The notes beneath the pieces are model-generated. The model had not been told where the DNA came from and made no database searches. It saw only the letters and a program-made list of their open reading frames with translations. Of a stretch of 64,000 nucleotides of DNA, positions 16,416 through 24,377 are shown one piece after another. The stretch covers positions 1 through 64,000 of the forward strand of contig NZ_KI912408.1 in NCBI RefSeq assembly GCF_000518245.1. The letters run 5' to 3'. A program made the translations under genes and the position numbers. How positions within the stretch are numbered: position 1 is the first letter of the stretch; each line of letters starts with the position of its first letter. The stretch is from Brachyspira alvinipulli ATCC 51933. Lineage in GTDB: Bacteria > Spirochaetota > Brachyspiria > Brachyspirales > Brachyspiraceae.

Positions 16416-16844
16416 TTATTGAGCCAAAGCTTTAGAAAACTCATCATATCCTGCATTATTAAGGTTATTTATATTAGTAAAACCCAAATCAGCCATTATT
16501 TGAGAAGCCTGTCCTGAACGGTTGCCTGATCTGCAGAATATTATATATTCTCTGCTTTTATCTAATGAAGATACATTTTCTTTGAAGTCGGGTGCTTTAA
16601 AATCTATATTGGTAGCGCCTTCTATAGCACCTGTTTCTTTAATCTCATCTGGAGTTCTAACATCTATTAATATGATGTCAGGATTTGATTTCCATAAAGT
16701 TACTACTTCATCCACGGTTAAATTCTTATAGCTTGCAGCACTTTCTTTAGTTTCTGTCTGCTGCTGAGACGATGAAGATGAATTACTGCAGCTTATTATT
16801 AGTGAAAGCAAAACTATAAAAGAAATTATAATATTTTTTTTCAT
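16416..16844 (-). CDS. Rhodanese-domain lipoprotein
   Basis: 142 residues from ATG 16844, chosen because AGGAG lies just upstream and the signal peptide begins there; a longer frame to 16901 lacks these. Lipobox LIISC (C19), a Ser/Gln linker, then one rhodanese domain (about 39-142) with IDVRTPDEI and the active-site loop C104-RSGNRSG. Rhodanese folds carry persulfide sulfur, or bind oxyanions, on this cysteine. The protein would be anchored outside the cytoplasmic membrane. It sits between the two blocks of the radical SAM cluster, and a second membrane-bound rhodanese lies at 42474. The role in the cluster is inferred. Confidence 0.85.
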   Translation of the reverse strand: MKKNIIISFIVLLSLIISCSNSSSSSQQQTETKESAASYKNLTVDEVVTLWKSNPDIILIDVRTPDEIKETGAIEGATNIDFKAPDFKENVSSLDKSREYIIFCRSGNRSGQASQIMADLGFTNINNLNNAGYDEFSKALAQ

Positions 16845-16887
16845 AATAAAAAATTCTCCTTTTTTAATAAAATAAAAATTTTCATCT

Positions 16888-16915
16888 ATAATAACATACA
16901 AAGAATTATAGTCAA
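16888..16915 (-). promoter_or_regulatory. Rhodanese lipoprotein promoter
   Basis: On the minus strand TTGACT (16915-16910), 16-nt spacer, TATTAT (16893-16888), giving a leader of about 35-40 bases. Confidence 0.6.
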
Positions 16916-17037
16916 TAAAAAATTATTTCAAATAATGACAGCAAAATACTTTTAAATTAGTATTTTTCAATTTTTATAAATAAAAGTATTAAATGTAAAA
17001 ATTCATACTATAAAAGAAATATATTTTTCATACAATA

Positions 17038-17098
17038 CTTGATATTTTTATTTTTTTTGTTAATGTTCTTGATATTTTTATTTTTTATTGTTAATATT
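17038..17098. repeat. Tandem 30-bp duplication
   Basis: CTTGATATTTTTATTTTTTT followed by GTTAATGTT (17038-17067) is repeated with small changes at 17068-17098. The first unit has eight T where the second has TTTTTTATT. Confidence 0.65.
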
Positions 17099-17264
17099 AC
17101 GGTATTAACTTATTATTGGACCGCATATGTTAAAAATATATTCCAAAATAAAATTTAATACTTTCTTTAACAAACATAAATTCCCTCTCAAATAATTTAT
17201 TATAGTCCGTGAGACTTATATTTACAAATTCAATAAAAATTATAAAACCTAAATAAAATTTTTT

Positions 17265-17282
17265 ATAAACTCAGGAGTTTAT
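17265..17282 (+). promoter_or_regulatory. Palindrome enclosing the TVP38 ribosome-binding site
   Basis: ATAAACTC-AG-GAGTTTAT is a perfect 8-bp inverted repeat whose centre contains AGGAG, three bases before ATG 17285. As RNA it could form a small hairpin presenting or masking the site; as DNA it could be an operator. Confidence 0.4.
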
Positions 17283-17284
17283 TT

Positions 17285-18046
17285 ATGAAGCAATTCATAG
17301 TTGAAAATAAAAAATCGATAATAAAAAAAGTTGTTTTATTATTAATAATTGCATTATGTATATTATCATACTTTTTTATACCAGCAGTAAACAGGCAGCT
17401 TAATACAATATTCAAAATGTTTGCTACAGGCGATTTTAATGTTGTAAAAGAATTCGTGGCATCTTACGGGCATTATGCAATGGCTGTTTCATTTATACTT
17501 ATGGTTCTTCAATCTGTAGTAGCTCCATTACCTGCATTTTTACTTACATTTGCAAATGCTAATTTATTCGGCTGGAAAGCTGGGGCATTATTATCTTGGT
17601 CCAGTGCTATGGCCGGCGCTGCGGTATGTTTTTATATAGCTAGAATACTTGGAAGGGATTTTGTTGAAAAACTTACAAGCAAAACAGGGTTAAAACAAAT
17701 AGATGAATTCTTTGCAAAATACGGAAAACAAAGCGTTCTTATAGCAAGACTTCTTCCTTTCATCTCTTTTGATATAGTAAGCTATGCTGCAGGATTAACT
17801 TCTATGAATTTTTTAAGTTTTTTTATAGCAACTGGCATAGGACAGCTTCCTGCTACAATAGTTTATTCATATGTAGGAGGGATGCTCACAGGCGGAGCTA
17901 AACTATTTGTTACAGCTCTTTTAATATTATTTGCTTTATCTGCATTGATAATTCTATTAAGACAAATATATAAAAGCAGAAAAGATAAAGCTAATCTTGC
18001 AAATAATTTAGAAAAAAATATAGACAGCAATGAAATTGAAAACTAA
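17285..18046 (+). CDS. TVP38/TMEM64 (VTT-domain) membrane protein 1
   Basis: 253 residues with about six membrane segments and the SNARE-associated/VTT domain: PAFLLTFANANLFGWKAGALLSW, AVCFYIARILGRDFVEKL and RLLPFISFDIVSYAAGL are the conserved re-entrant and G-R-rich stretches of this family (relatives: DedA, YdjX/YdjZ). Members are thought to act as membrane transporters or lipid scramblases. AGGAG is just upstream. The next gene is a paralog and overlaps it by 17 bases. TVP38 genes are common beside radical SAM/selenodomain genes, which fits this neighbourhood. Confidence 0.88.
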   Translation: MKQFIVENKKSIIKKVVLLLIIALCILSYFFIPAVNRQLNTIFKMFATGDFNVVKEFVASYGHYAMAVSFILMVLQSVVAPLPAFLLTFANANLFGWKAGALLSWSSAMAGAAVCFYIARILGRDFVEKLTSKTGLKQIDEFFAKYGKQSVLIARLLPFISFDIVSYAAGLTSMNFLSFFIATGIGQLPATIVYSYVGGMLTGGAKLFVTALLILFALSALIILLRQIYKSRKDKANLANNLEKNIDSNEIEN

Positions 18047-18707
18047 ATACATTAAATTAATAATATTTATAATAGCTATTATTGCTATTGTTATAGTTAA
18101 TCATCATTATAAATTACATGATAAAATTCATAATTTTGATGATTTTAGATATATGATAGGCGATAATATTGTTAAAGCATCTATAGTATATATTGTCATA
18201 ACTGCTATTGGAAGTTCTGTATTAGCATTGCCTGGCATTACTTTTGCATTATTTTCTGGTATATTATTCGGTCCTATACTTGGGATTATATTATGCTCAA
18301 TATCCTCTACATTAGCTGCTATAATATCTTTTTTAATCTCAAGATTTTTCCTAAAAGATACAATAAAACCTCTTGTAGAAAAGAATAAATATTTAAATAA
18401 ACTTTTATTTGAGGACGGAAATAAAAATGCAATGCTGCTTTTAATGATTACAAGATTAGTTCCATTATTTCCGTATAATATACAAAATTTTGCTTACGGT
18501 ATAACGGATGTCAGTTTTATGCAGTATTCTATATACACATTTTTATTTATGCTCCCTGGAATATCTTTATTTACTATAGCATCTGTTGGAATAGTCTCTG
18601 AAAATAATAAATATTTATATTTTTCAATTGCCGCAATAATATTGGTGCTGGTATTGATTATATCATATTTTTTAAAAAGAAAATATGTGAATAATAAATC
18701 TATTTAG
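18030..18707 (+). CDS. TVP38/TMEM64 (VTT-domain) membrane protein 2
   Basis: 225 residues with the same VTT core: LALPGITFALFSGILFGPILGIILC, ISFLISRFFLKDTI and RLVPLFPYNIQNFAYGITDVSF. The start overlaps the previous gene by 17 bases, so translation is probably coupled. Having two VTT proteins in tandem recalls the YdjX-YdjZ pair of enterobacteria, where YdjY is also adjacent, and here a YdjY-type gene follows 27 bases later. This gene order is evidence for a shared function, though that function is not established. Confidence 0.88.
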   Translation: MKLKTKYIKLIIFIIAIIAIVIVNHHYKLHDKIHNFDDFRYMIGDNIVKASIVYIVITAIGSSVLALPGITFALFSGILFGPILGIILCSISSTLAAIISFLISRFFLKDTIKPLVEKNKYLNKLLFEDGNKNAMLLLMITRLVPLFPYNIQNFAYGITDVSFMQYSIYTFLFMLPGISLFTIASVGIVSENNKYLYFSIAAIILVLVLIISYFLKRKYVNNKSI

Positions 18708-18734
18708 TATATTAACATATTATGGAGTTATATT

Positions 18735-19454
18735 ATGAATAACAAAATTATTTTATTTCTATTATCTATACTTATGCTAATATCATGTAATAAACAATCA
18801 GCAGAGGAAAGTAAATACAATAACGGAAAATTAACTAATTCTATGGGAAGTGTAATATTAAGAGATGAAGGGGCTGTTCCTGCTGTTATAAATAATGATA
18901 AAAAAGAAGTAACAATAGAAGCTTTAGTTAATGGAAAATATTTTAATACCCCATCAAGACATCATGGAATAGTATTTAAAGGCGGCAAATATGGGGACAG
19001 AGGCTTATTGATAGGACTTACAGATGAAAGAGAATTTTATCAGGCATTAAAAGATATAGGATGTGTTGAAGGAAACAATTTAACTATAGAAGATATGAAG
19101 TTATCCAAAGCGGTTAAAGGCGAACCATTTAATGTATTTGTTACTTGGGAAGGATTAGGTAAAGAAATACCTTTTGAGGATATAATAAAATCTTCTGAAA
19201 ATAGAATGATGATAGTAAGATTCGGAGGAAATTTTGAGGCTGCTAAAGCAAGCAGAACTGGATGTATATTATGTCTTGACAGCTGTCCTATTGCTATAAC
19301 AAGTGACTCTTCATTTACTACAGCTGAACTTGAAAATAAAAAGATCGATAAATATTTGAGGGAAGATATAATGCCTGCTGACGGCAGTAAAGTATATGTT
19401 ATATTTAGGATGAAGCAATTAGACTGCTGTTCAGTAGCAATAAATAATGATTAA
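18735..19454 (+). CDS. YdjY-domain lipoprotein, copy 1
   Basis: 239 residues. Lipobox LMLISC (C18) and a short polar linker precede a YdjY-type domain with LTNSMGSVILRDEGA, RHHGIVFKGG, FVTWEGLGKEIPF and the cysteine cluster TGCILCLDSC. It differs from copy 3 by an extra pair of cysteines near the end (LDCC). YdjY proteins are annotated as ferredoxin-like, but the cysteines may equally bind a thiophilic metal. It follows the two TVP38 genes in the same direction with GGAG before ATG. Confidence 0.8.
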   Translation: MNNKIILFLLSILMLISCNKQSAEESKYNNGKLTNSMGSVILRDEGAVPAVINNDKKEVTIEALVNGKYFNTPSRHHGIVFKGGKYGDRGLLIGLTDEREFYQALKDIGCVEGNNLTIEDMKLSKAVKGEPFNVFVTWEGLGKEIPFEDIIKSSENRMMIVRFGGNFEAAKASRTGCILCLDSCPIAITSDSSFTTAELENKKIDKYLREDIMPADGSKVYVIFRMKQLDCCSVAINND

Positions 19455-19487
19455 AATATATTTATTTTATTTAAATGGAGTAAACAT

Positions 19488-20180
19488 ATGAATAAAAAAC
19501 TTATTTTAACTTTATTATTTATATCCATATTGGCATCATGTAATAAACAATCTTCTTCCTCACAATCAGAAAACACTGCAGTTAATGAAATCAAAGAAGA
19601 ATTAACCAATTCTATGGGAAGCATAATATTAAGAGATGAAGGTGCTGAGCCTGTTGTAATAGATATAGAAAAGAAAGAAATTATAGTTCCTGCAGAAGTT
19701 AATGGACAATATTTTAACTCTCCTACAAGACATGGGTTTGCATTTTATAAAGGACTTGTGGGCAATAAAGCTGTTTTAAGAGTTTTTCAGATGAAAGAGA
19801 ATTTTATCAGGCATTAATAGATATAGGAGCAGTACCCGGCAACAATTTAACTATGGAAGACATGAAATTAGAAAAAACAGTTGATGGTCAAAAATTAGAT
19901 GTATTTATTACTTGGGATGGTTTGGGAAAAGAAATACCTTTCTCTGATATAATAAGATCAGATGATGAAAAGACCTATGGAGATAAGATTCGGAGGTAAT
20001 TTTGAAGCTGCCAAAGCTAAAAGGACAGGCGGAATATTATGCCTTGATAGCTGCGCTATGGCTATAACAAGCGATGTTGCTTATGAGGCTGGGGTGCTGT
20101 TAATAGGAAGATACGGCAGAGAGGACGTACTTCCTGCAGACGGTACTAGAGTTTCTGTTATATTCAGAATAGCTGAATAA
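19488..20180 (+). pseudogene. YdjY-domain lipoprotein, copy 2, decayed
   Basis: The reading frame matches copies 1 and 3 from the signal peptide (lipobox ILASC) to RHGFAFYKGL. A one-base loss near 19783 (after AAGAG) shifts the frame and it stops at 19817. A one-base gain in an A run near 19970 shifts again, giving the in-frame tail MMKRPMEIRFGGNFEAAKAKR to 20180. A third lesion lies near 20095, where GAVEIKKIGRYG of copy 3 has become GVLLIGRYG, and the first cluster cysteine is glycine (TGGILCLDSC). Several independent lesions argue for real decay rather than a read error. Confidence 0.85.
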
Positions 20181-20220
20181 AAATTATATAGTTAGAATTT
20201 AAATTAATATTTTAAAATAA

Positions 20221-20272
20221 AAATTACGAGCACCATTCTTTAGAATGGTAGGTATTTATAAGCGGGTAATTT
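20221..20272. repeat. Interspersed hairpin repeat, copy 2
   Basis: An inner stem ACCATTC (20232-20238) and GAATGGT (20243-20249) is nested in an outer stem AAATTAC (20221-20227) and GTAATTT (20266-20272). It aligns with the element at the left window edge. It lies between the decayed and intact YdjY genes. Confidence 0.55.
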
Positions 20273-20298
20273 TTATGAATATATAAAGGAGCAAAAGT

Positions 20299-21000
20299 AT
20301 GAACAAAAAACTTATTTCAATTTTATCAGCATGCTTATTATTCATATTTATGTTAATATCATGCAGTAATCAATCATCATCAAACACTTCTTCTGCCAAT
20401 ACAGAATTAACTAACTCTATGGGAAGTGTAATATTAAGAGATGAAGGAGCTGAACCTATTGTAATAGATATAGAGAAAAAAGAGGTTATAGTTCCAGCAG
20501 AAGTAAATGGTAAATATTTTAATTCACCAACAAGACATGGTGTTGTATTTGATAGAGGTTCTAACGGCGACAAATCTGTTTTAAGAGGATTAGCTGATGA
20601 AAGAGAATTCTATCAAGCATTAATTGATATAGGAGCAGTGCCAGGCAACAATTTAACTATGGAAGATATGAAATTAGAAAAAACTGTTGATGGTCAAAAA
20701 CTTGATGTATTTGTTACTTGGGATGGTTTAGGTAAAGAAATTCCTTTCGCTAATATAATAAGATCTGATGATGAAAGACCTATGGATATTAGATTCGGCG
20801 GAAATTTAGAGAATGCTAAGGATAAAAGAACAGGATGTATACTATGTCTTGATAGCTGTGCAGTTGGTATAACTAGCGATGCTGCTTATGAAACTGGTGC
20901 TGTTGAAATCAAAAAAATAGGCAGATACGGAAGAGAAGATGTATTGCCTGCAGATGGTACTAGAGTTTCTGTTATATTCAGAATAGCTACAAATAATTAA
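20299..21000 (+). CDS. YdjY-domain lipoprotein, copy 3
   Basis: 233 residues with lipobox LISC (cysteine near residue 22), a Ser/Asn linker, then the YdjY-type domain: LTNSMGSVILRDEGA, NSPTRHGVVFDRG, EREFYQALIDIGA, FVTWDGLGKEIPF, DIRFGGN and cysteine cluster TGCILCLDSC. It is nearer to the decayed copy 2 than to copy 1. AAAGGAG precedes ATG. It is the first gene of a dense run (gaps of 20, 2 and 1 bases, then a few bases) that includes both glycosyltransferases of the radical SAM pathway. Confidence 0.82.
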   Translation: MNKKLISILSACLLFIFMLISCSNQSSSNTSSANTELTNSMGSVILRDEGAEPIVIDIEKKEVIVPAEVNGKYFNSPTRHGVVFDRGSNGDKSVLRGLADEREFYQALIDIGAVPGNNLTMEDMKLEKTVDGQKLDVFVTWDGLGKEIPFANIIRSDDERPMDIRFGGNLENAKDKRTGCILCLDSCAVGITSDAAYETGAVEIKKIGRYGREDVLPADGTRVSVIFRIATNN

Positions 21001-21020
21001 TAAAATAAAAGGATTGATAA

Positions 21021-21422
21021 GTGAAATATTTTGTTGCGTTATATAATACTTTTTTATGGGCTATGCTTATTGCTTTTATTATGTTTAAAAATGTATGGCT
21101 TGAAATGCGTGTTAATATAGGATTATGTTTTTTTGTAATATGGGCTTTATTATTTATAATATTTTCTTTTATTAATAATAAAAAACATATTTTTAAAAAA
21201 TATTTAATATTTTCACTTATCAATCTAGTTTTATGTTTCATATTAACTTTAATAATATTATCTCCATCAGCCATAGCATATACTCCATCTTCAATTGTAA
21301 GAGATGGTTTATTCATTTTTAGATCATTAAGGCTAAATTTAATAAATATTATATTGTCTATATTTATAATAGCAGGTATATTAATTATATCTGTTTCATC
21401 ATTAATAAAGAAAAGATCATAG
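21021..21422 (+). CDS. Small four-helix membrane protein
   Basis: 133 residues from GTG 21021, supported by AAGGA about eight bases upstream. Four hydrophobic segments and a basic C-terminus; no family recognised. It lies 20 bases after the YdjY gene and two bases before the glycosyltransferase gene, so it is almost certainly part of the same operon and may be a membrane partner of one of them. Confidence 0.7.
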   Translation: MKYFVALYNTFLWAMLIAFIMFKNVWLEMRVNIGLCFFVIWALLFIIFSFINNKKHIFKKYLIFSLINLVLCFILTLIILSPSAIAYTPSSIVRDGLFIFRSLRLNLINIILSIFIIAGILIISVSSLIKKRS

Positions 21423-21424
21423 CA

Positions 21425-22087
21425 ATGAAATCCAATGCTTTAATAATATTTACAAGAATACCAATCGCAGGTAAAACCAAAACTAGACTGCAAACAAAAT
21501 TACTGCCGGAAGAATGTGCTGATATACACAAATGTTTTCTAAAAGATATATATAAAAAAATGAAAGAACTAAAACATAATGACATTGATATTATTATATC
21601 TTATAATCCGGATGGAGATTTAAATATATTAAAAGAAATATTTTATGATGAAAAAATGTATATAAAACAGGCAGTAAATACTCCTAATGAAAATGATAAA
21701 ATTTATAATTCTATGAAAGAAATATTTTCTTTAGGTTATAAAAAATCTATATTAATAGGAACTGATATACCGGAAATAAGCAAAGAAAATATAATTGATT
21801 CTTTCAATTTATTGGATAATAATGATTTTGTATTCGGTCCTAGCTATGACGGAGGATACTATTTAGTTGGAATGAAAGAATACAATGATGTAATAGTTAA
21901 AACTAATAGCGGTACGCTTAATAATATTTTGAATGCTATAGAAAATATTAACTTGAAATATTCAATAATAGAAAAAAGATATGATATTGATGAATATAAT
22001 GATTTAATTGAATTGAATAATAGAATAAATAATAATAAAATAGAGTTAGAAAATACAAAGAACTTTTTTAAAAACATAGGATTGTAG
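21425..22087 (+). CDS. TIGR04282-type glycosyltransferase (rSAM/selenodomain transferase 1)
   Basis: 220 residues with a nucleotide-sugar transferase fold of the DUF2064 group. Signature stretches are the N-terminal IIFTRIPIAGKTKTRL (nucleotide binding), GTDIPEIS and FGPSYDGGYYLVGMK. The family is named after its constant association with ArsS-type radical SAM genes and is annotated as an arsenosugar-pathway transferase. The protein is cytoplasmic. It starts two bases after the small membrane protein and ends one base before the second transferase, so co-translation is likely. Confidence 0.88.
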   Translation: MKSNALIIFTRIPIAGKTKTRLQTKLLPEECADIHKCFLKDIYKKMKELKHNDIDIIISYNPDGDLNILKEIFYDEKMYIKQAVNTPNENDKIYNSMKEIFSLGYKKSILIGTDIPEISKENIIDSFNLLDNNDFVFGPSYDGGYYLVGMKEYNDVIVKTNSGTLNNILNAIENINLKYSIIEKRYDIDEYNDLIELNNRINNNKIELENTKNFFKNIGL

Positions 22088-22088
22088 G

Positions 22089-22769
22089 GTGTCTGTTTCT
22101 ATAATTATACCTATATTAAATGAAGAAAATATAATAGAGAGATTAATTAAAAATTTGAATGATTTAGAAGGAGAATTTGAGGTAATATTTTCTGACGGCG
22201 GAAGCAGAGATAAAACAGTTAATATAATAAAAAATATTAGTAATTATAAAATAGTTAATTCTAATAAAGGCAGAGCTAAACAATTAAATGCAGGGGCTAA
22301 AGAAAGTAAATACGATATACTTTTGTTTCTGCATGCTGATAGTATTATAGAAAAAGATATACTAACAAAGATAGAAAATTTCATTAAAAATAATAACAAA
22401 GCAGGATGTTTAAAAATCAAATTTGACAGCAATAAAATATTAATGCGTATATGCGGATTTTTATCTAATCTAAGAGTAAGGTTAAGACATATAGCATTCG
22501 GGGATCAGGGAATATTTATAGAAAGAAAATTATTTTTTGATATAGGAATGTTTGATGATATACCTCTTATGGAAGATTATAAATTATCAATAAAATTAAA
22601 GAAAATATCCCCTATTATAAATATTAATTCATATATAATTTCATCTTCAAGGCGTTTTGAAAAAAATGGAATTATAAAAACTATGATATATATGCAGAAA
22701 CTTCAGTATATGTTTAGAAATGGTGAAGATATAGAAAAAATAGCTAATATATATAATAATATGAAATGA
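22089..22769 (+). CDS. TIGR04283-type GT2 glycosyltransferase (rSAM/selenodomain transferase 2)
   Basis: 226 residues from GTG 22089, one base after the preceding stop, with AGGG as a possible binding site. It is a GT-A family-2 transferase: SIIIPILNEENII, FSDGGSRDKT, GRAKQLNAGA, the metal-binding LFLHADS and the family-specific FGDQGIFIER and PLMEDYKLS. This is the TIGR04283 pattern, normally paired with TIGR04282 and the ArsS-type enzyme. The paired transferases are expected to work on one sugar-containing product; the actual product in this organism is unknown. Confidence 0.88.
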   Translation: MSVSIIIPILNEENIIERLIKNLNDLEGEFEVIFSDGGSRDKTVNIIKNISNYKIVNSNKGRAKQLNAGAKESKYDILLFLHADSIIEKDILTKIENFIKNNNKAGCLKIKFDSNKILMRICGFLSNLRVRLRHIAFGDQGIFIERKLFFDIGMFDDIPLMEDYKLSIKLKKISPIININSYIISSSRRFEKNGIIKTMIYMQKLQYMFRNGEDIEKIANIYNNMK

Positions 22770-22777
22770 GGATTTTT

Positions 22778-23779
22778 ATGGAAATGCCTGATAATGTCAA
22801 AGACTGTATTCATTGTAATAGATGCGTAAAAAACTGCAGTTTTCTAACTAAATATAATATGGATTTAGAAGAGTATTCTAAGAGAGATGATTTAGCTTAC
22901 AATTGTTTTTTATGTAATGATTGTAAAATTGTTTGTCCTAAAGATATAGACGGGCATAAAATATCCTTATCATTAAGAAGCAGTAAGGCTGATAAAGATA
23001 TAGAAAAAAGAAAAGAAATTGAGCAAAAATATAAATTCTTATTGCTTGAAAAAAAAGACTATATTTTTAAAAACTATAATAATATAATCGGCAAATCTGT
23101 AATATTTCCAGGATGCAATTTTTCATCGTTTTATCCTGATGCATTAAAAAATATACTATATAAATTTAAGAAAGAATATAATATTGGTGTTATATTTGAC
23201 TGCTGCGGTAAGCCTATAGCTGAATTGGGTATAACAAATTATGAAAATGATATAATAAACAAATTAGAAAAAAACATGGCATTAAATGGAATAAAAGAAA
23301 TAATAACATTATGCCCTAATTGTTATTATTTTTTAAAACCTAGAATTAATATAAAAATTATAACCATATATGAAAAATTATATGAATTAGGATTAAAATT
23401 TAAGTTAAATAATAATGATGAACAAATAAATCTTTTTATACCTTGCCCTGATAAAGAATCAAAATATATAAAAAATTCTATATTAAATATTATTGATTTA
23501 GATAAAAATAAAATTAAAGATATAAATGATATTAATTGCTGCGGACTTGGAGGTTGCGCTATCGTTAATGAAAAAGAATTAGCGCAAGGATTTATAGAAA
23601 AATTGAAAAACAAAAATTTAGAAAATATATATGTTTACTGTGCCACATGTGCTGGTAATTTTAACAGGAATAATATAAAAAATATTCATCATATTTTGCT
23701 TGATATATTTAGTATGGATAATTATAATATAAAAAATAAAACTTCTTTATTAAGCAGAGCTATGTTTAAATTTTTTTAA
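22778..23779 (+). CDS. Fe-S / CCG-domain oxidoreductase (HdrD-like)
   Basis: 333 residues from ATG 22778, chosen because GAGGA lies five bases upstream; ATG 22766, overlapping the previous stop, is the alternative. Two [4Fe-4S] motifs (CIHCNRCVKNC and CFLCNDCKIVCP) are followed by two cysteine-rich CCG-type domains (CCGKPIAE, then CCGLGGC and CATCAG). This is the layout of heterodisulfide reductase D and related glycolate or lactate oxidase Fe-S subunits, which transfer electrons through special iron-sulfur clusters. It ends the dense operon with the two glycosyltransferases, so it likely supplies or takes electrons in that pathway. Confidence 0.85.
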   Translation: MEMPDNVKDCIHCNRCVKNCSFLTKYNMDLEEYSKRDDLAYNCFLCNDCKIVCPKDIDGHKISLSLRSSKADKDIEKRKEIEQKYKFLLLEKKDYIFKNYNNIIGKSVIFPGCNFSSFYPDALKNILYKFKKEYNIGVIFDCCGKPIAELGITNYENDIINKLEKNMALNGIKEIITLCPNCYYFLKPRINIKIITIYEKLYELGLKFKLNNNDEQINLFIPCPDKESKYIKNSILNIIDLDKNKIKDINDINCCGLGGCAIVNEKELAQGFIEKLKNKNLENIYVYCATCAGNFNRNNIKNIHHILLDIFSMDNYNIKNKTSLLSRAMFKFF

Positions 23780-23780
23780 A

Positions 23781-24104
23781 TTATAGTAGGAAATCTTTAG
23801 GATCATCAAAATACTTGATTAAGCTAAATATCATAAGACTTTTTAAGATAGGAGTAACAGATTCATGTAAATTAATCATAAATAGTTTTACTTTTAATGA
23901 TTGCAGATTTTTATACAGTTTAAGTATTTTAGCAATACCAGCACTATTTATTTCTCTTACATTTTTCATATCAAGAACAACTACAGGCATTCTAATATTA
24001 CATGCTTCATTGGAATCTTCAACAAATTTTTCTATTTCTTCAGAGGAGCTTAAATTAGCTTCCATAACTATGGATATGTATTCATTATAAAATTCTATAG
24101 CCAA
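23781..24104 (-). CDS. STAS-domain protein (anti-sigma-factor-antagonist type)
   Basis: 107 residues from TTG 24104 with AAGGA upstream. It is a single STAS domain: VVVLDMKNVREINSAGIAKILKLYKNL carries the conserved Ser where SpoIIAA-type antagonists are phosphorylated, followed by LFMINL and a C-terminal helix. No partner kinase or phosphatase lies nearby, so its regulatory target is unknown. It is convergent with the Fe-S gene, with one base between the stop codons and no terminator hairpin. Confidence 0.82.
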   Translation of the reverse strand: MAIEFYNEYISIVMEANLSSSEEIEKFVEDSNEACNIRMPVVVLDMKNVREINSAGIAKILKLYKNLQSLKVKLFMINLHESVTPILKSLMIFSLIKYFDDPKDFLL

Positions 24105-24145
24105 AATACAATCCTTTATTAAAAAGTATTGCGTAAAAAAGAATG

Positions 24146-24228
24146 TGGGCAGGGAGGGATTCGCACCCCCGTAGACTCACGTCGGCAGATTTACAGTCTG
24201 CTGCCATTGACTGCTCGGCCACCTACCC
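24146..24228 (-). tRNA. tRNA-Tyr (GTA)
   Basis: Reading the minus strand, the acceptor stem GGGTAGG pairs with CCTGCCC, the anticodon arm is GCAGA-CTGTAAA-TCTGC (anticodon GTA), there is a long variable arm as expected for tyrosine, and a T arm GGGGG-TGCGAAT-CCCTC. The CCA end is not encoded. Confidence 0.95.
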
Positions 24229-24252
24229 ATATTAATTTGAAAACGTAAAAGC

Positions 24253-24281
24253 ATAATAACATATTATAAATAAAATGTCAA
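24253..24281 (-). promoter_or_regulatory. tRNA-Tyr promoter
   Basis: Minus strand TTGACA (24281-24276), 17-nt spacer, TATTAT (24258-24253), about 25 bases before the tRNA. Confidence 0.75.
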
Positions 24282-24377
24282 TACATAACTTAAATTTTTT
24301 AAAACTTATTTTATATCTTTTTATTTAATAATGATGTATAATAATAAGATAAGTTTATAATTTTTAGGTGATAAAAA

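Larger units (their letters stand above)
16845..17284. other. Divergent intergenic region with tandem repeat
   Basis: 440 bases between the rhodanese gene and the first TVP38 gene. It holds the rhodanese promoter, a two-unit tandem repeat (17038-17098) and a palindrome over the TVP38 ribosome-binding site (17265-17282). I see no gene in it. Confidence 0.7.
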
